NCBI GenBank assembly: GCA_008729055.1
Contig: SDUX01000006.1
Coordinates: forward strand, 186,001 to 250,000
Direction: 5' to 3'
Source of the DNA: Pyropia haitanensis
Lineage: Eukaryota; Rhodophyta; Bangiophyceae; Bangiales; Bangiaceae
Length of the DNA stretch: 64,000 nt
The notes beneath the pieces are model-generated. The model was not told the DNA's origin. It saw nothing but the letters and a program-made list of their open reading frames with translations, and ran no database searches. Within the stretch, counting starts at the first letter, position 1. Every line of letters starts with the position of its first letter. Both the position numbers and the translations under genes were made by a program. Positions 48,861 through 59,131 of the stretch are shown here, one piece after another.

Positions 48861-50280
48861 CTGCCGTATCCCCACAGCCGACCACGGCCATTGGCTGTTC
48901 TTGTGTCGTGCTCTTTTTTTTGTCGTTTTTTTTTTCTTTGCGACCCGCCGGCGCTGTCCCGCCGCCGCCACCGCGTCCGTCCGCCGCGGCCGCCGCCCGC
49001 CCGCCGCGGCCGCCGTCGCTGCCGCCGCGCCTGCCCGCGGCGGTCGCACCGGCGGCCGTGACCGCCCCGCCACGCGGCCGCCGCCTGCCCGCCGCGGCCG
49101 CCTGCCGGCGTGCCCCGCCGCCGCCGCGCCGCCGGGACCACCTGCAGGACGAGCCGCGCGACCCGCCGGGACGCACGCGCCAAACGGGCAGCTGGGGGCA
49201 GCACGACCGAGGCGGAGCGTCACGGGCGGCGGCGCACGCCGCAGCCGTTGCGAGTGCCGCGTCACGCGCGGCGCTGCGCTGCCACTCTGTCCCGCTCCCC
49301 GCCCCCGGGCTCCCTCCCCCCGCGTCGTCCTTTCCCCCCGTCCTTTAACTGGCGCCGCAGATCCCACCGTGGTCTGCCGCATCTGGCTGCCCGACGCGTG
49401 CGAGGGCGCCTGCCCGAGCCGCGCCCGTTCCGCGCCGCGCCGCGGCCCGCGCAGCCCGCCGCCACCCGTCCCATCCCGCCCGGCCCGCCGCTGCTCATCC
49501 ATTCCCGCCCGCCCCGTCTGGCCGACGCCGGCGGTCGTCGGGCGGCTGCCCGCTTGGGGCGGCTGCCCGCCGCGCCGGCGAGCACGGACGCCGCGTGCAG
49601 ACGCCCAGTTGGAGTAGGGTGGCGTCTGCGGCCGGCAACCACGTCAACGTCTCGGTGCCCACTGTGGTGGCGGGAGGGGGGGGGGAGGGGAGGGGGGTGG
49701 GAGTGGGGAAGGAGGTGTGTTTGACTTTCCCCCCCCCCCCCTACCCGCTCACCCTCGATTGCCGTTTTGGGGTTGGCGGCGTCCGACGCAGCCCTCCTGC
49801 CGTCCCGTTACCGCTTGGGGGTCCGCGGCGCCTGCCCACCGCGACGTCGCCGCCGCTCGCCCCGCCCACCCGCGGTCGCCTGGTCGACAACCGGCCGCCT
49901 TGCGCGGCCGCCATTGTCGCCGCCGCCGCGGCTGCCGCTGCCGCCACTGCTGCCGCCAGTCCCGCTGCGGCGGCTGCCGCCGTTGGCGGCGGTGGGCGGG
50001 GGATGGGGGCGTGGCCGTGGGCTGCCGCCGGCCGGCCGCGCCGCACGCCGCTCCCAGCGGCGCGCCGCGGCAGCGCAACGGCACGACGGTGCGGCGGGCA
50101 GCGGCTGGCGCAGCCCCGCTGAAGCGGGTATTTGAGCGTGCCCGGCCGTGCGGGGTCGGCAGGTCGGCTGCCCATCCGCCACACGGCAGCGGCGTATCCG
50201 CGCAAGCACCGGGGCGGGAAGGAGGGGGCGGTGCCGGGGCGGGTGCTCGCGGGCGTTGGTGGTCATACGGCCAGTCGCGG
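48861..50280. other. Intergenic, no supported gene
   Basis: T-rich tracts (48908-48940), C-rich sequence and G/C runs (49676-49740) are present. Frames are open by composition only. Confidence 0.4.
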
Positions 50281-50366
50281 CTCCCTCTGCCCTCGTCTGT
50301 TGCCTGTCTCCTCCCTCTCTGTTCCCCCGCGTCTCTCCCTCCCATCCCCTCTCTTGCGCACGCGCA
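50281..50366 (+). promoter_or_regulatory. Pyrimidine-rich leader before the secreted-protein gene
   Basis: A C/T tract (CTCCCTCTGCCCTCGTCTGT and onward) runs almost to CGCGCAATGG at 50367. It resembles the leaders at 11441, 17337 and 56590. Confidence 0.4.
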
Positions 50367-51536
50367 ATGGCTCCCATGCTGTCCCGGGCTGTGGCGGCCG
50401 CCGCCGCTGTCGTCACCATGGGGGCTGCGTTCACCACCCTCACCGCCGCCGCGACGGTGCCCGCCGGCAGCACCTGCCCGTGTGCCCTGCCGTCGGCGCC
50501 GACGCCCGCGGCGACGTGCACCAAGGCACTGCCGAGCACCGGCGGCCCGCTGCGGTGCGCCGTCTCCCCGTGCGAGGCGTCGTGGGTGTGCACCGACGAG
50601 TCGGTGGCGACGCACGTGTGCAAGGCGTTTGACGTCCGGTCGGTGGCGACGTGCACGGGCGGCACGCCCAGTGGTGACGGCCGCCGCAGCTGCCCGTGCA
50701 GCATGCGCAGCGTGACGGCGCCGACCACCTCCCTCACCCCGTGGCAGACAAAGTCGGCGCAGGGGCGGTCGGGCTATCAGCAGGCGCCGCCGCCCAAGCC
50801 CGTCTGGACGCCCAGCGTCAAGCCCTACACGGCGCCAATGGCGCAGCGCTGCACCACCACCCACGTGTCGATCAGCGTCGAGGGCCGCCCCTTTGTGTGC
50901 GTGCAGCCGATCCGCATTGGCCGGATGGGCGTCCAGGCCGCGTACAATCTGGTCGACTGGAGCCACCGCGGCTGGCAGACGTTCAACGACTGGGTCAACG
51001 TGGCGTTTGTGCAGGACGCGGCCGCCCGCCTGTACCTGTGCACGACGATGGGCGACGAAGGCCGCACCCGCATCCGCGGCGACCGCCACGCCAGGTCCAC
51101 CTACCACACGGCGGGCGACACCACCTGGTACGTGCAGGACGACACGACGGCCAAGAACCCGCGGGACCGGTACGGGGTGGCACGCGACCGCAGCCGCGGC
51201 GGCGGCGGCGGCGGCGGCTCCATCATGACCGCCATCAACACGTGGGCCGACGCCACCACCGACGGCTGGTGCGTCGCGGCGTCGGCGGACATGACGCTGC
51301 ACTTTGACAACCTGGTGCACCTCAAGGGCGTTGCGTTCCTCCGTGGTGGCCACGCGTGGCCGCGCAGCGGCGGCGCCAAGGGCTTCAGCATGACCCACGC
51401 GCGCGCCCTGTACCGCGAGCGGTGGACGCTCGCCGGCTGCCGCAGCTGCGTCAAGATGTCGCTGTACCGCAGGGGGCAAAACCCGCGCCTCCGCAACATC
51501 CGGATGAAGCCCGTCTGTTCGTGCCCGGCGGCGTAG
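50367..51536 (+). CDS. Secreted Cys-rich protein of unknown function
   Basis: The 389-residue product starts at ATG 50367 with a signal peptide: hydrophobic AVAAAAAVVTMGAAFTTL and a likely cleavage after the Ala-rich TAAA. The mature N-terminal third is Cys-rich (CPCALP, CTKAL, RCAV, PCEAS, VCTDE, VCKAF, TCTGG, SCPCS), which suggests a disulphide-bonded domain. A Pro-rich linker (QQAPPPKPVWTPSVKPYT) leads to a second domain with RCTTTHVSISVEGRPFVCV, YNLVDWSHRGWQTFNDWV and LYLCTTMGDEG. A short Gly run is followed by WCVAASADMTLHFDNLVHLK and a Cys-containing end (CRSCVK, CSCPAA). There is no membrane segment. I do not recognise either domain. A cell-wall or extracellular-matrix role is possible but is inference. 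The frame is intact. Confidence 0.8.
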   Translation: MAPMLSRAVAAAAAVVTMGAAFTTLTAAATVPAGSTCPCALPSAPTPAATCTKALPSTGGPLRCAVSPCEASWVCTDESVATHVCKAFDVRSVATCTGGTPSGDGRRSCPCSMRSVTAPTTSLTPWQTKSAQGRSGYQQAPPPKPVWTPSVKPYTAPMAQRCTTTHVSISVEGRPFVCVQPIRIGRMGVQAAYNLVDWSHRGWQTFNDWVNVAFVQDAAARLYLCTTMGDEGRTRIRGDRHARSTYHTAGDTTWYVQDDTTAKNPRDRYGVARDRSRGGGGGGGSIMTAINTWADATTDGWCVAASADMTLHFDNLVHLKGVAFLRGGHAWPRSGGAKGFSMTHARALYRERWTLAGCRSCVKMSLYRRGQNPRLRNIRMKPVCSCPAA

Positions 51537-51970
51537 GGGCGAGGCGGCTCGTAGCAGTCGGCGGCGAGAGGGTCGGGCGGGGGCGGCGTCGTCGCCACGG
51601 CCCGGGATGGTGTTAGCGTTGGCAATCCATCGAGGGAGTTTCTGTCGTCGTTGCTCGTCCCTCGTGGTGCCACTCGGCGCAGCCACAGGCCCAGGTGCCA
51701 GCGCCGCCGACGGTGTGTCTGGGAAAACTCAGCCCTGGGCTCCCTCCGCCCGCCCGCGGCAGGCTGAGCCAGTTGACACAGTTTCACACAGGTGGCCAGA
51801 GGCTGGCACTGCATGAGCCGCCATGGTGGTGCTATGGAGTGCTCGGCCGGCAACGGGCGCGGTGAGACCCGCGCCCAACCGAAAAGCGACGGGCGCCCCC
51901 CCCCCCCCTACTAGTCGGTACCTCTCCCCGCGGTGACTGCGTTGCACCCGGCGGCCGAGGGCGGGTGCGC

Positions 51971-52620
51971 CTACGCGTACCACTGGGGCGACCGCCCCGG
52001 CGGCAGCGGCGGCGGCTGCCCCCCCACCAAGACGCGGCCACGCGGGGACGCGAGTGCGAGCGCCGCCCCCCCCCCCCCCCCCCGCCCCCCCCGACCTGTG
52101 GTCGTCCCCCCCCACGGGTGGCGGCGGGTCGCCCCACCCCCCCCCCCCCCCCCCGAGCAGGGCGTCCAGCCCCCCCCCCCCCCCCGGCCCGTCAATGGTC
52201 CGCCCGACCGTGTCGGCCTTGGCAGCCAGCGCCGCCCACAGGCTGTCGTCCATCGTGCCGTCGGCGAGGAGCGCGTGCACCGTCACGGGCCGCGTCTGGC
52301 CCAGCCGGTGCGCCCGGTCCTCTGCCTGCGCCAGCGCGGCGGGCGTCCAGGGGAGCTCGGCAAACACCACCGCCGCCGCGGCGGTGAGCGTCAGGCCCGT
52401 GCCGGCGGCGGTCAGGCCGAGCACCGCCACCCGCACCGCCGCGTCGGCTTGGAAGCGGCGGACGCGGTCGTGGCGCGCGGCGGGGGGGGTGGACCCGTCA
52501 ATGCGGACCGAGTGGACGCCCGCCGCGGCGACGGCGGCTTCCACCGCGTCGAGCAGCGCCACGTGGTGGCCCCACACCAGCACCTTGCCGGCGTCCCCAC
52601 CACCACCGCCGCCGCTGCCG

Positions 52621-52668
<48 letters not shown>

Positions 52669-53082
52669 TCCCCACCCGCCGCCCCCCTCAACAAGCGCAC
52701 CGTATACGCGGCAACAGCGCCCGCCTTGGCCACCGACGTTGCCCGGTAGTGCGCGGCGGCGGCCGCCACGCACCGGCCGCGCGCCGCGTCAGCAGCGGCG
52801 CTGCCCGGCACCGCCGCCGCCGCCGCTTCGGCAGCGGCCGCCCGCGCGGCCGCCGCGCGCGCGACGCGCCGCAGTGCCGGCGGCGGCAGCGGCAGCCGCA
52901 CCACCCGCCGTGTCTTGGGCGGCAGCCCGCCGCCGAGGACGTCCTTCTTGAGCCGCCGCAGCAGGACCGTCGAGCGGAGGAGGGTGTGCAGTTCGGCCGC
53001 GTGCGTCGAGCCCCAGCCGCCGCCGCCCGTCGCGCCACGCGCCGGCCGCCAGCCGCCGCCGCCGCCGTCGCCGCCGCCGCCG

Positions 53083-53114
<32 letters not shown>

Positions 53115-54162
53115 CCGCCACGCGCCACGCCAGGCGACCTTCGGGGGCGCCGCGGCCTCCCCCCCACAGTAGCGCGCCGTAAAGTCCTCGTACGACGGAA
53201 ACAGCGTCGGCGCGACCGCCGCGAGCGGCACGTACAGCTCCTCCGGGCGGGACAGCGCGGGCGTGCCGGTGAGGAGGAGCGCCCGCCGGGCGGCGACGAG
53301 GAGGGGCACCACCGTCCCCGCGCGGCGGGTGCCCGCGTTCTTCACCGCCGTCGCCTCGTCGGCAATGACGCAGCGGTACCGCTCGACGGCGTGCTGCGGC
53401 AGCTTGGCCACCAGGTCGTACGAGAGGATGGTCAGCCGCGGCAGCGGCGCGGCGCCCAGCGCCGCCGCGTCGGCGCCGGTGGCCACCACCGCCACGTCGT
53501 CGGGTCCAAGGTCGTCTGGCAGCCACCGGCGCGCCTCGTCGCGCCACATGAGCCGCAGCGACGCCGGGCAGAGGACGAGCAGCGGCCAGTCCTCGACATA
53601 GACGGCCGCGACGGCGAGCGCGACGAGCGTCTTGCCGAGGCCCATCTCGTCGGCGAGCACCGCCCGGCCGCCGCGGCTCACCGCCCACGCCACCCCCGTC
53701 CGCTGGTGCGGGCGGAGCGCCCGCGCCAGCGCCCGCGGCAGCAGCCCGTCCAGCCGCGCCTCGGCGTCGGCAACGTCCCCCGGCGCGGCCGCCGCCGTCC
53801 ACGCCGACAGCGCGGCGAGCAGCCACGCGGGCGGCGTGCGGACCGCCACGCCCGCCTCGGCGGCGGCGGCGGCGACAAAGGCGGCGACGCCGCCGAGCGG
53901 CACCAGCACCCGCACCGTGCCCGGGTGGGGGGTGGGCGACGCGGCAACGCCGGGGAGCGCCGCGAGCGACGCCGCCACGCCGGGGGGGGTGGCTGGCCCG
54001 AGGACGCCCGACAGGTGGGTGGCGGAGGCGAGCTCGAGCGCCACCACCACCCCGCCGGGCGGGCGCGCGCGCTTGGCGCCCGACGCCAGACGGGCGGCGC
54101 CACCCCCGCCGCGGCCGCTGCCGCCACCGCCGCTGCCGGCTGCCGCCGCGGCGGGCACCGCC

Positions 54163-54235
<73 letters not shown>

Positions 54236-54789
54236 GCGGGGACGCCCACGCAAAGAACGTGCACTGGGCGCCGAGGCCGCGCGGGCAGGTGTGGAAGCGG
54301 CGGCCGGCGTTGGCGCCCGCCTTGGACACCACCCGCGCCGCGGCGGGCAGGCCACACGCGCAGGTGGGGGGCGGCGGGGGGGTGGCCGCCGCCGACGCCG
54401 CCGCCGCGGGGGTGGGGGCGGGGGAGACGGGGGGGGGAGGGTCAGCGCCGGCGGGGAGACCCCCCGCGCGGCGGCCGCCGCCGCCCACTCCTCCCCCCCC
54501 CGTCGTCGCCCTCCTCCTCGGCCGTGTCCCCCCCCGCACCACGCGGCGTGGCGGCCGCCCATTGAGCAGGGGCGGCAGCGCCCGGCCGCCCCCCCTCCCC
54601 CGCGTCGTCGTCCACGTCCGAGGCGCGCGTGTCCCACCGCGGCGGCCGCCGCTGGCGCTTTGGTGGCGGCGTAACGGGGGTGCCGACGGCGTCGACGGCG
54701 GCGCCCCCGTCGACCCGCCGCGGCCGCCGCGGGGGGGTCGCGTAAAACGCGCCCACCGGCACGGGCGGCGCCGCCGCCGCCGCCGCGCG

Positions 54790-54832
<43 letters not shown>

Positions 54833-54897
54833 TCGCCCCGTGGGGTCAGCCGCGGCGGCTCGGCGCCCGGCGTCAGCGGGGACAGCTCCCAGCCGTC

Positions 54898-54928
<31 letters not shown>

Positions 54929-55656
54929 TCGCCAGGGACCCCCACCGCCGCCGCCGCCGCCGCGGCCGACGGGCGGCCGGGGGCGGGCTCCCCGCCGACC
55001 GCCGCGGCGAGCGCCGCCGCCCCGTGCGCGCGGTCCGCCCAGCGGACATAGCGGCACGGGGCGGCAGCGTCGGCGCACTCGTAGTAGCGGGCCAGCTGTG
55101 GGGGCGCGCGCCCGCAGGGGGGGGGGGGGGGGGGGGGGGGGGGAAGGGGGTCCGCGCGCGTGCCGCGGCGTGGGGGGGGGGGCGGAGCCGCGTGCAGCGC
55201 ACGGGGGTGGGGCGGCGGGGAATGGAAGGGGCGCGGGGAGGGGAGGGGGGGGGGGGAGGGGGGGGGGAGCGACCAAGAATGAAGGGGGAGGAGCGAGGAG
55301 GGAGGGAGTGGGCGTCAGTACCTGTGGCTGCGAGTGGCGACGGGCGGCGGCGGCGGCAGCGGTGGCGGCGGCCGCGCCGCGCCCCCAACGGCGCTCGTCG
55401 AGGGGGGGGTGCCGCCGCCGCCAGACGGCCACCCCGTCGGGCGCGGCCGTCGGCGGCCGTCTGTCCTGGTGGCGACCGCCGCGGCGGCGGCGCGCGGATC
55501 CCAGCCGGCGCACGCGCACGCAGCGCCGCGGGGGCGCAGACGGGTCGGGCACGACGCGGCACGTACGTAGCGGGGGCCCGGGACGGGAATGACGCGCACC
55601 GCCACGGCGCGGCGGTGGAAGCACGTCGGCAGGGGGGGGGTGCCGGCGGTCGCCAT
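51971..55656 (-). CDS. SNF2-family helicase with GRF zinc finger, SMARCAL1/ZRANB3 type
   Basis: SNF2 ATPases of this branch anneal or remodel DNA at stalled forks. Exon 1 (55656-55322) starts MATAGTPPLPTCFHRRAV; exon 2 starts at 55095. N-terminal blocks include LARYYECADAAAPCRYVRWAD and a basic TPPPKRQRRPPRW, a likely nuclear signal. A GRF-type finger follows (CACG...GRRFHTCPRG...CTFFAW, about 54365-54240). The ATPase has DEMGLGKT (near 53640), LCPASLRLMW, DEAT as motif II (near 53360; DESH is usual in this branch), and LLTGTPALSRPEELY. The second lobe has VLVWGHH, GSTPPAARHDRVRRF and AQAEDRAHRLGQ (near 52310). Gly/Ala tracts are inserted between motifs. Frame breaks at G/C runs 55402-55409, 54493-54501 and 54429-54437 are each fixed by one base. 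The stop is uncertain: 51971 if C runs near 52070-52150 hide errors, 51729 as read. Confidence 0.85.
55096..55321 (-). other. Intron of the SNF2 gene (226 bp)
   Basis: On the minus strand the donor is GTACTG (55321) after CAG, and the acceptor is CCCCACAG before CTGGCCCGC (55095). Phase is 0 and exon 1 becomes exactly 112 codons once the G8 break is corrected. The intron includes a G27 run (55117-55143, plus strand). Confidence 0.75.
55117..55143 (+). repeat. G27 homopolymer
   Basis: This is one of the longest G runs in the window. It lies inside the SNF2 intron, where it reads as poly-C in the transcript, just upstream of the acceptor. Confidence 0.9.
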
Positions 55657-56059
55657 GGCCACCGGCGACGGCTGGTGGCACGCCACTGGCGGCGGGCAGA
55701 GGCAAGCAAAGACGGAGGCGCGGCGGGGGGGTGGGGGGGTGGCGCGGGCAGGCGGCGGCAGGCCACCGCCGGCGTAGCGGGTGGGACAACACACACGGCA
55801 AACGGGGGGGGGGGGAGGGGGGGAGGACAAGGCCGGGCGTCTGCGCGACGGGCCAGCAGCGGTGCCAACGCGGGTGATGGGGGGGGGCGAGCCCGACGAG
55901 GGGCGGGGGCGGCCTTGCAGCGATAGCCTGGGCGGATGACCCGCAGCGTGCCTCTTCACGCCCCCCTCGCCGCTGCCGTTGCGCGCGGTGCGCTGCAACG
56001 GCAGATCCCGCGCGCGGCCGCACCGCGGCCGATACACCATGTGCCGACGTCGTTTCGCG

Positions 56060-56115
56060 CGAAAAAAGAAAATAACCAATACAACTTCTTGTATTTAAAT
56101 GTACTGCTCATGCGC
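56060..56115 (+). promoter_or_regulatory. AT-rich island with CCAAT and TATA-like box between divergent genes
   Basis: The island reads AAAAAAGAAAATAACCAAT and, 12 bases further, TATTTAAAT (56092-56100). CCAAT is at 56076-56080. It lies between the minus-strand SNF2 gene (start 55656) and the plus-strand plastid gene (start 56664). The orientation of CCAAT upstream of TATTTAAAT fits the plus-strand gene, though the leader would then be about 540 bases or contain an intron. Confidence 0.4.
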
Positions 56116-56589
56116 AACAGTATCACTGTCTTGTCCTTGCATCAGCGCCCCCTTGGATCCTATCCGCCTGCCAATGAGGGGGCGTCTGCGGCGTTGGTGG
56201 GCGGCCGTCAACCCTGATCTCGCCCCAACACCTCGAGCACACCTCCGGCGGCGTTCCCGGCCCGACCAGTGGCGGCGCGCCCCCACCCGCGGCGGGCGGC
56301 CAGCCAGTGGCGGGCGGCGGGCGCGTGCCGCTTCCGCCGCTCTGCAGAGGCCACGGGCCCGTCGCCGCCGCCCCGCGGGTCGCGTGCGGCGCCGCCGCCG
56401 CCGCCCGGCCGACACGCCCATCCCCACGCCGACTGCTTTCCCAGCGTCCGTTCTGCACGCGCCCGCGCAGCGCCGTCGCCCGCCGTTCCGCCGCACCTCG
56501 CCGGCGCCATTGGGTATCCGCTCCGCACCTCGTCGGACCCGTGGCGTTGGCAGTGGCGGTGTGGCAGACGCACACTCGCTCGCGGCCAT

Positions 56590-56663
56590 ACCCCCCCCTG
56601 CGGCTTCCTCTCTCCCGCCTCCCTCGTCCCCCCCGGTCCCCCTCCCCCCCCGCGCGCGCCGCC
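56590..56663 (+). promoter_or_regulatory. Pyrimidine-rich leader before the plastid repeat protein
   Basis: A C/T tract containing CTTCCTCTCTCCCGCCTCCC and CCCCCTCCCCCC directly precedes GCCGCCATGG at 56664. It is the clearest of the four leaders of this type in the window. Confidence 0.45.
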
Positions 56664-57647
56664 ATGGCCTTTGTCGGCAGCAGCGCCTTCCTGGGCGCCA
56701 CCGCCCTCCGCCCCCGATCCTCTGCGGTCTGCACCGCGGCGGCGGGGTCCCCCCCCGCGGGCGGGGTGCGGATGGTGGACTCGCTGCCGCCGGCGCCGCT
56801 CAAGTACGACGCGGTCTTCTCGCGGGACCCGTCCGCGGCGCGGCCCAAGGACGTGGCGCCCATGATCACGCTCTCCTTTGCGAGCCCCGCGTCGGACCTG
56901 GACGGCACCGCCAAGGTGGGCCTTTCCATGGCGCCCGTCGGCCTCGACACGGCCACCGCCCAGACGATCCTGGGCAACATGGCGCTCTTTACGGCGCTCA
57001 AGTCGCGCTCCCGCCTCGGCACGTCTGCCGCCGCGGCGGCGGTGCGGGAGAGCCCGACGGGCCCCGCGGGGGGCGCCCCCAAGGACGTCTACTTCCCGAC
57101 GTCGACGCGCAACCAGGCGCCGGTCATCTCGTTTGGCGCGAATGACTGCATCTCGGTGGCGTACGCGGCGGTCAACCCGGTGGTGGGCGGGGTGGCGGCC
57201 AACTCGCCGGACAGCGTCGCGTTTTGGAAGGCCAAGGCGTACAAGTACGAGGCGCCGCCGTCGCCGCCGGCCGACGCGGCCGCCGCGCCCGAGGTGCTCG
57301 AGACCGCCGCGTACGAGCGGTACTTCCCGACAAAGATCCGCAACCGGGCGCCCGTCATCTCGATGCGCCCGCCAGCGGGGCCGTGGGACACCACCGCCTA
57401 CCTGACGGTCGGCTCGGAGGTGGTGCCGCTCAACGCGTCGGCCGCCCGGCAGCTGACGGTGGGCAAGCCGCCGGCGGACGCGGCCAACGTGCGGGGGTCG
57501 GTCGCGTCGGCAAAGAACTTTGGGGGCGACCGCGCCAACGTGGCGCCGGTGATTGAGATTGGCGACGAGTCCGTCTCGCTGAGCATGCAGGCGGTGGCGG
57601 TGGGGGAGGACGCGGCCGCGGCCGTGTCGTCAGACGCGTCTGCCTAA
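56664..57647 (+). CDS. Plastid-targeted protein with four APVI-type internal repeats
   Basis: The 327-residue product begins MAFVGSSAFLGATALRPRSS and reaches GGVRMVDSLPPAPLKYD, a typical red algal plastid presequence with an early Phe and a probable cleavage near RMV. The mature part holds four related blocks centred on A-P-(V/M)-I: RPKDVAPMITLSFASP, STRNQAPVISFGANDCISV, KIRNRAPVISMRPPAG and DRANVAPVIEIGDESVSL. The second and third are preceded by YFPT. Each block looks like a pair of beta strands. I do not recognise the family. A phycobilisome- or thylakoid-associated role is suggested only by targeting and by the gamma-chain gene in the same window. The frame is intact, TAA at 57645, followed by a T-rich 3' region (57690-57730). 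Confidence 0.75.
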   Translation: MAFVGSSAFLGATALRPRSSAVCTAAAGSPPAGGVRMVDSLPPAPLKYDAVFSRDPSAARPKDVAPMITLSFASPASDLDGTAKVGLSMAPVGLDTATAQTILGNMALFTALKSRSRLGTSAAAAAVRESPTGPAGGAPKDVYFPTSTRNQAPVISFGANDCISVAYAAVNPVVGGVAANSPDSVAFWKAKAYKYEAPPSPPADAAAAPEVLETAAYERYFPTKIRNRAPVISMRPPAGPWDTTAYLTVGSEVVPLNASAARQLTVGKPPADAANVRGSVASAKNFGGDRANVAPVIEIGDESVSLSMQAVAVGEDAAAAVSSDASA

Positions 57648-57927
57648 GGCGGGGGGGCGGCCTGGTGGCGGGCAATGTGGCGGGGTTGTTTTCGCTCTTG
57701 TTTTTTTTCTTCCTTTTCTATTGTTTTTTTGGGGGTGGCGCGACGCTGCATGCATTGCTTTTGCTGGATTGACGTGTGGTCTGGTCTCTACGGCCTTTTG
57801 TTTGAAAAGTGTCCCTTCCCACCGCGGCAGCCCCGTAGGCCAGGCTGCAGCGTGGCCTACGCGGCTCGCTCATCCCGACGCCGCGGTCACGCCCGCTTCC
57901 CCCCCCCGCCCTCTCCCCCACCCGGAC
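57648..57927. other. Convergent 3' intergenic region
   Basis: T-rich sequence (57690-57730) follows the plus-strand stop, and moderately AT-rich DNA runs to 57810. The minus-strand propeller gene ends at 57928. No further feature was supported. Confidence 0.5.
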
Positions 57928-58128
57928 CTACAGGTCCTCCTTGGCCACGGCTGCCAGCAAGCGCGCGGCGCCCGCCCGGACGGCGCCTGCCGCCGCGTCC
58001 GCACCCGCCCACCCGCGACTCACGGCCGCGGCGGCCGCGGCGGCCGCGTCCGCCACGCGGACCGCCGCGGCGGCGGCGACGGTAACGGCCCGTCGGGCCG
58101 CCGCCGCGGCAGCGACGGCGGCAGCAGA

Positions 58129-58160
<32 letters not shown>

Positions 58161-59080
58161 CCGCCCACCCCCGCTCCCTCCCCCCCAGAGGGGCGGTCCA
58201 CACCAGCCCCTCCCCCCGCGGGCGTCGGGGGAGGACGCGACCAGCACCGCCGCGTCGGCGCTCAGCGCCACGTCCCACCCAAAGAGCGGCGCCGACGCCG
58301 CCGCGGGCCCGCCCAGCGCGTGCGTGACCGCCACGTGCCAGCCGCCGCTGCCGTCGGCGGCGGCGGCGGCAGCGGCGGGCACGGCGGCCGCGCCCGCGGC
58401 GCCCGTGCCCCCCCCCCCCCTCCCGCCGCCGCCACCCCCCGCCCGGCACGGCGGTGGTAGACGACGACCGCGCCCGCGTCACGGCGGCCGTCGGCGGCCG
58501 CCACGCCCGGCGCGCCAATGGCGAGCACGTCCGCGGCGGCGGACAGCGCCAGGCCGCCGCCGCCAAAGTTGTCCTCTGCCGCCCCGCCGGCCCGCCGTAG
58601 CGCGGCGGTGCGGCGGTACGGGCCCGCCGCGAGCGCGTCGGCGGGGTCCCCCGGTGCGGGTGCGGCGGCGGCGCCGCCGCCACCGCCTCGCGCGTGGCGC
58701 TCATAGACGTACACGGCGCCGCGGTAGGCATCTTCGCCGTCGGCACCGACGGCGACGACGGCGCCGCCGGCGCCGCCACCCCCCCCCCCCCCGCCCCCTA
58801 CCGCCACCTTCCACCCAAAGAACCCGTACGCCGACGGCTCCCCCGACACCAGCCGCTGCACGCACGCCCAGCCGGTGCCACCACCCCGCGCCACGCCACC
58901 GGGCCGCTCGTACAGGTAGACGGCGCCGCGCTCGGTGCGGTAGCCGGTGCTGCCAACGGCGATGAGGCCGCCCGCGGCGCCCACCGCGACCGCCACCCCA
59001 AAGTTGTTGCGGATGCGCACGCCCCCCGGGCCGGGCTCGTCCGTCCAGTCGGGCGGCGACAGCACCACGGGCGCGCCCCA

Positions 59081-59131
<51 letters not shown>

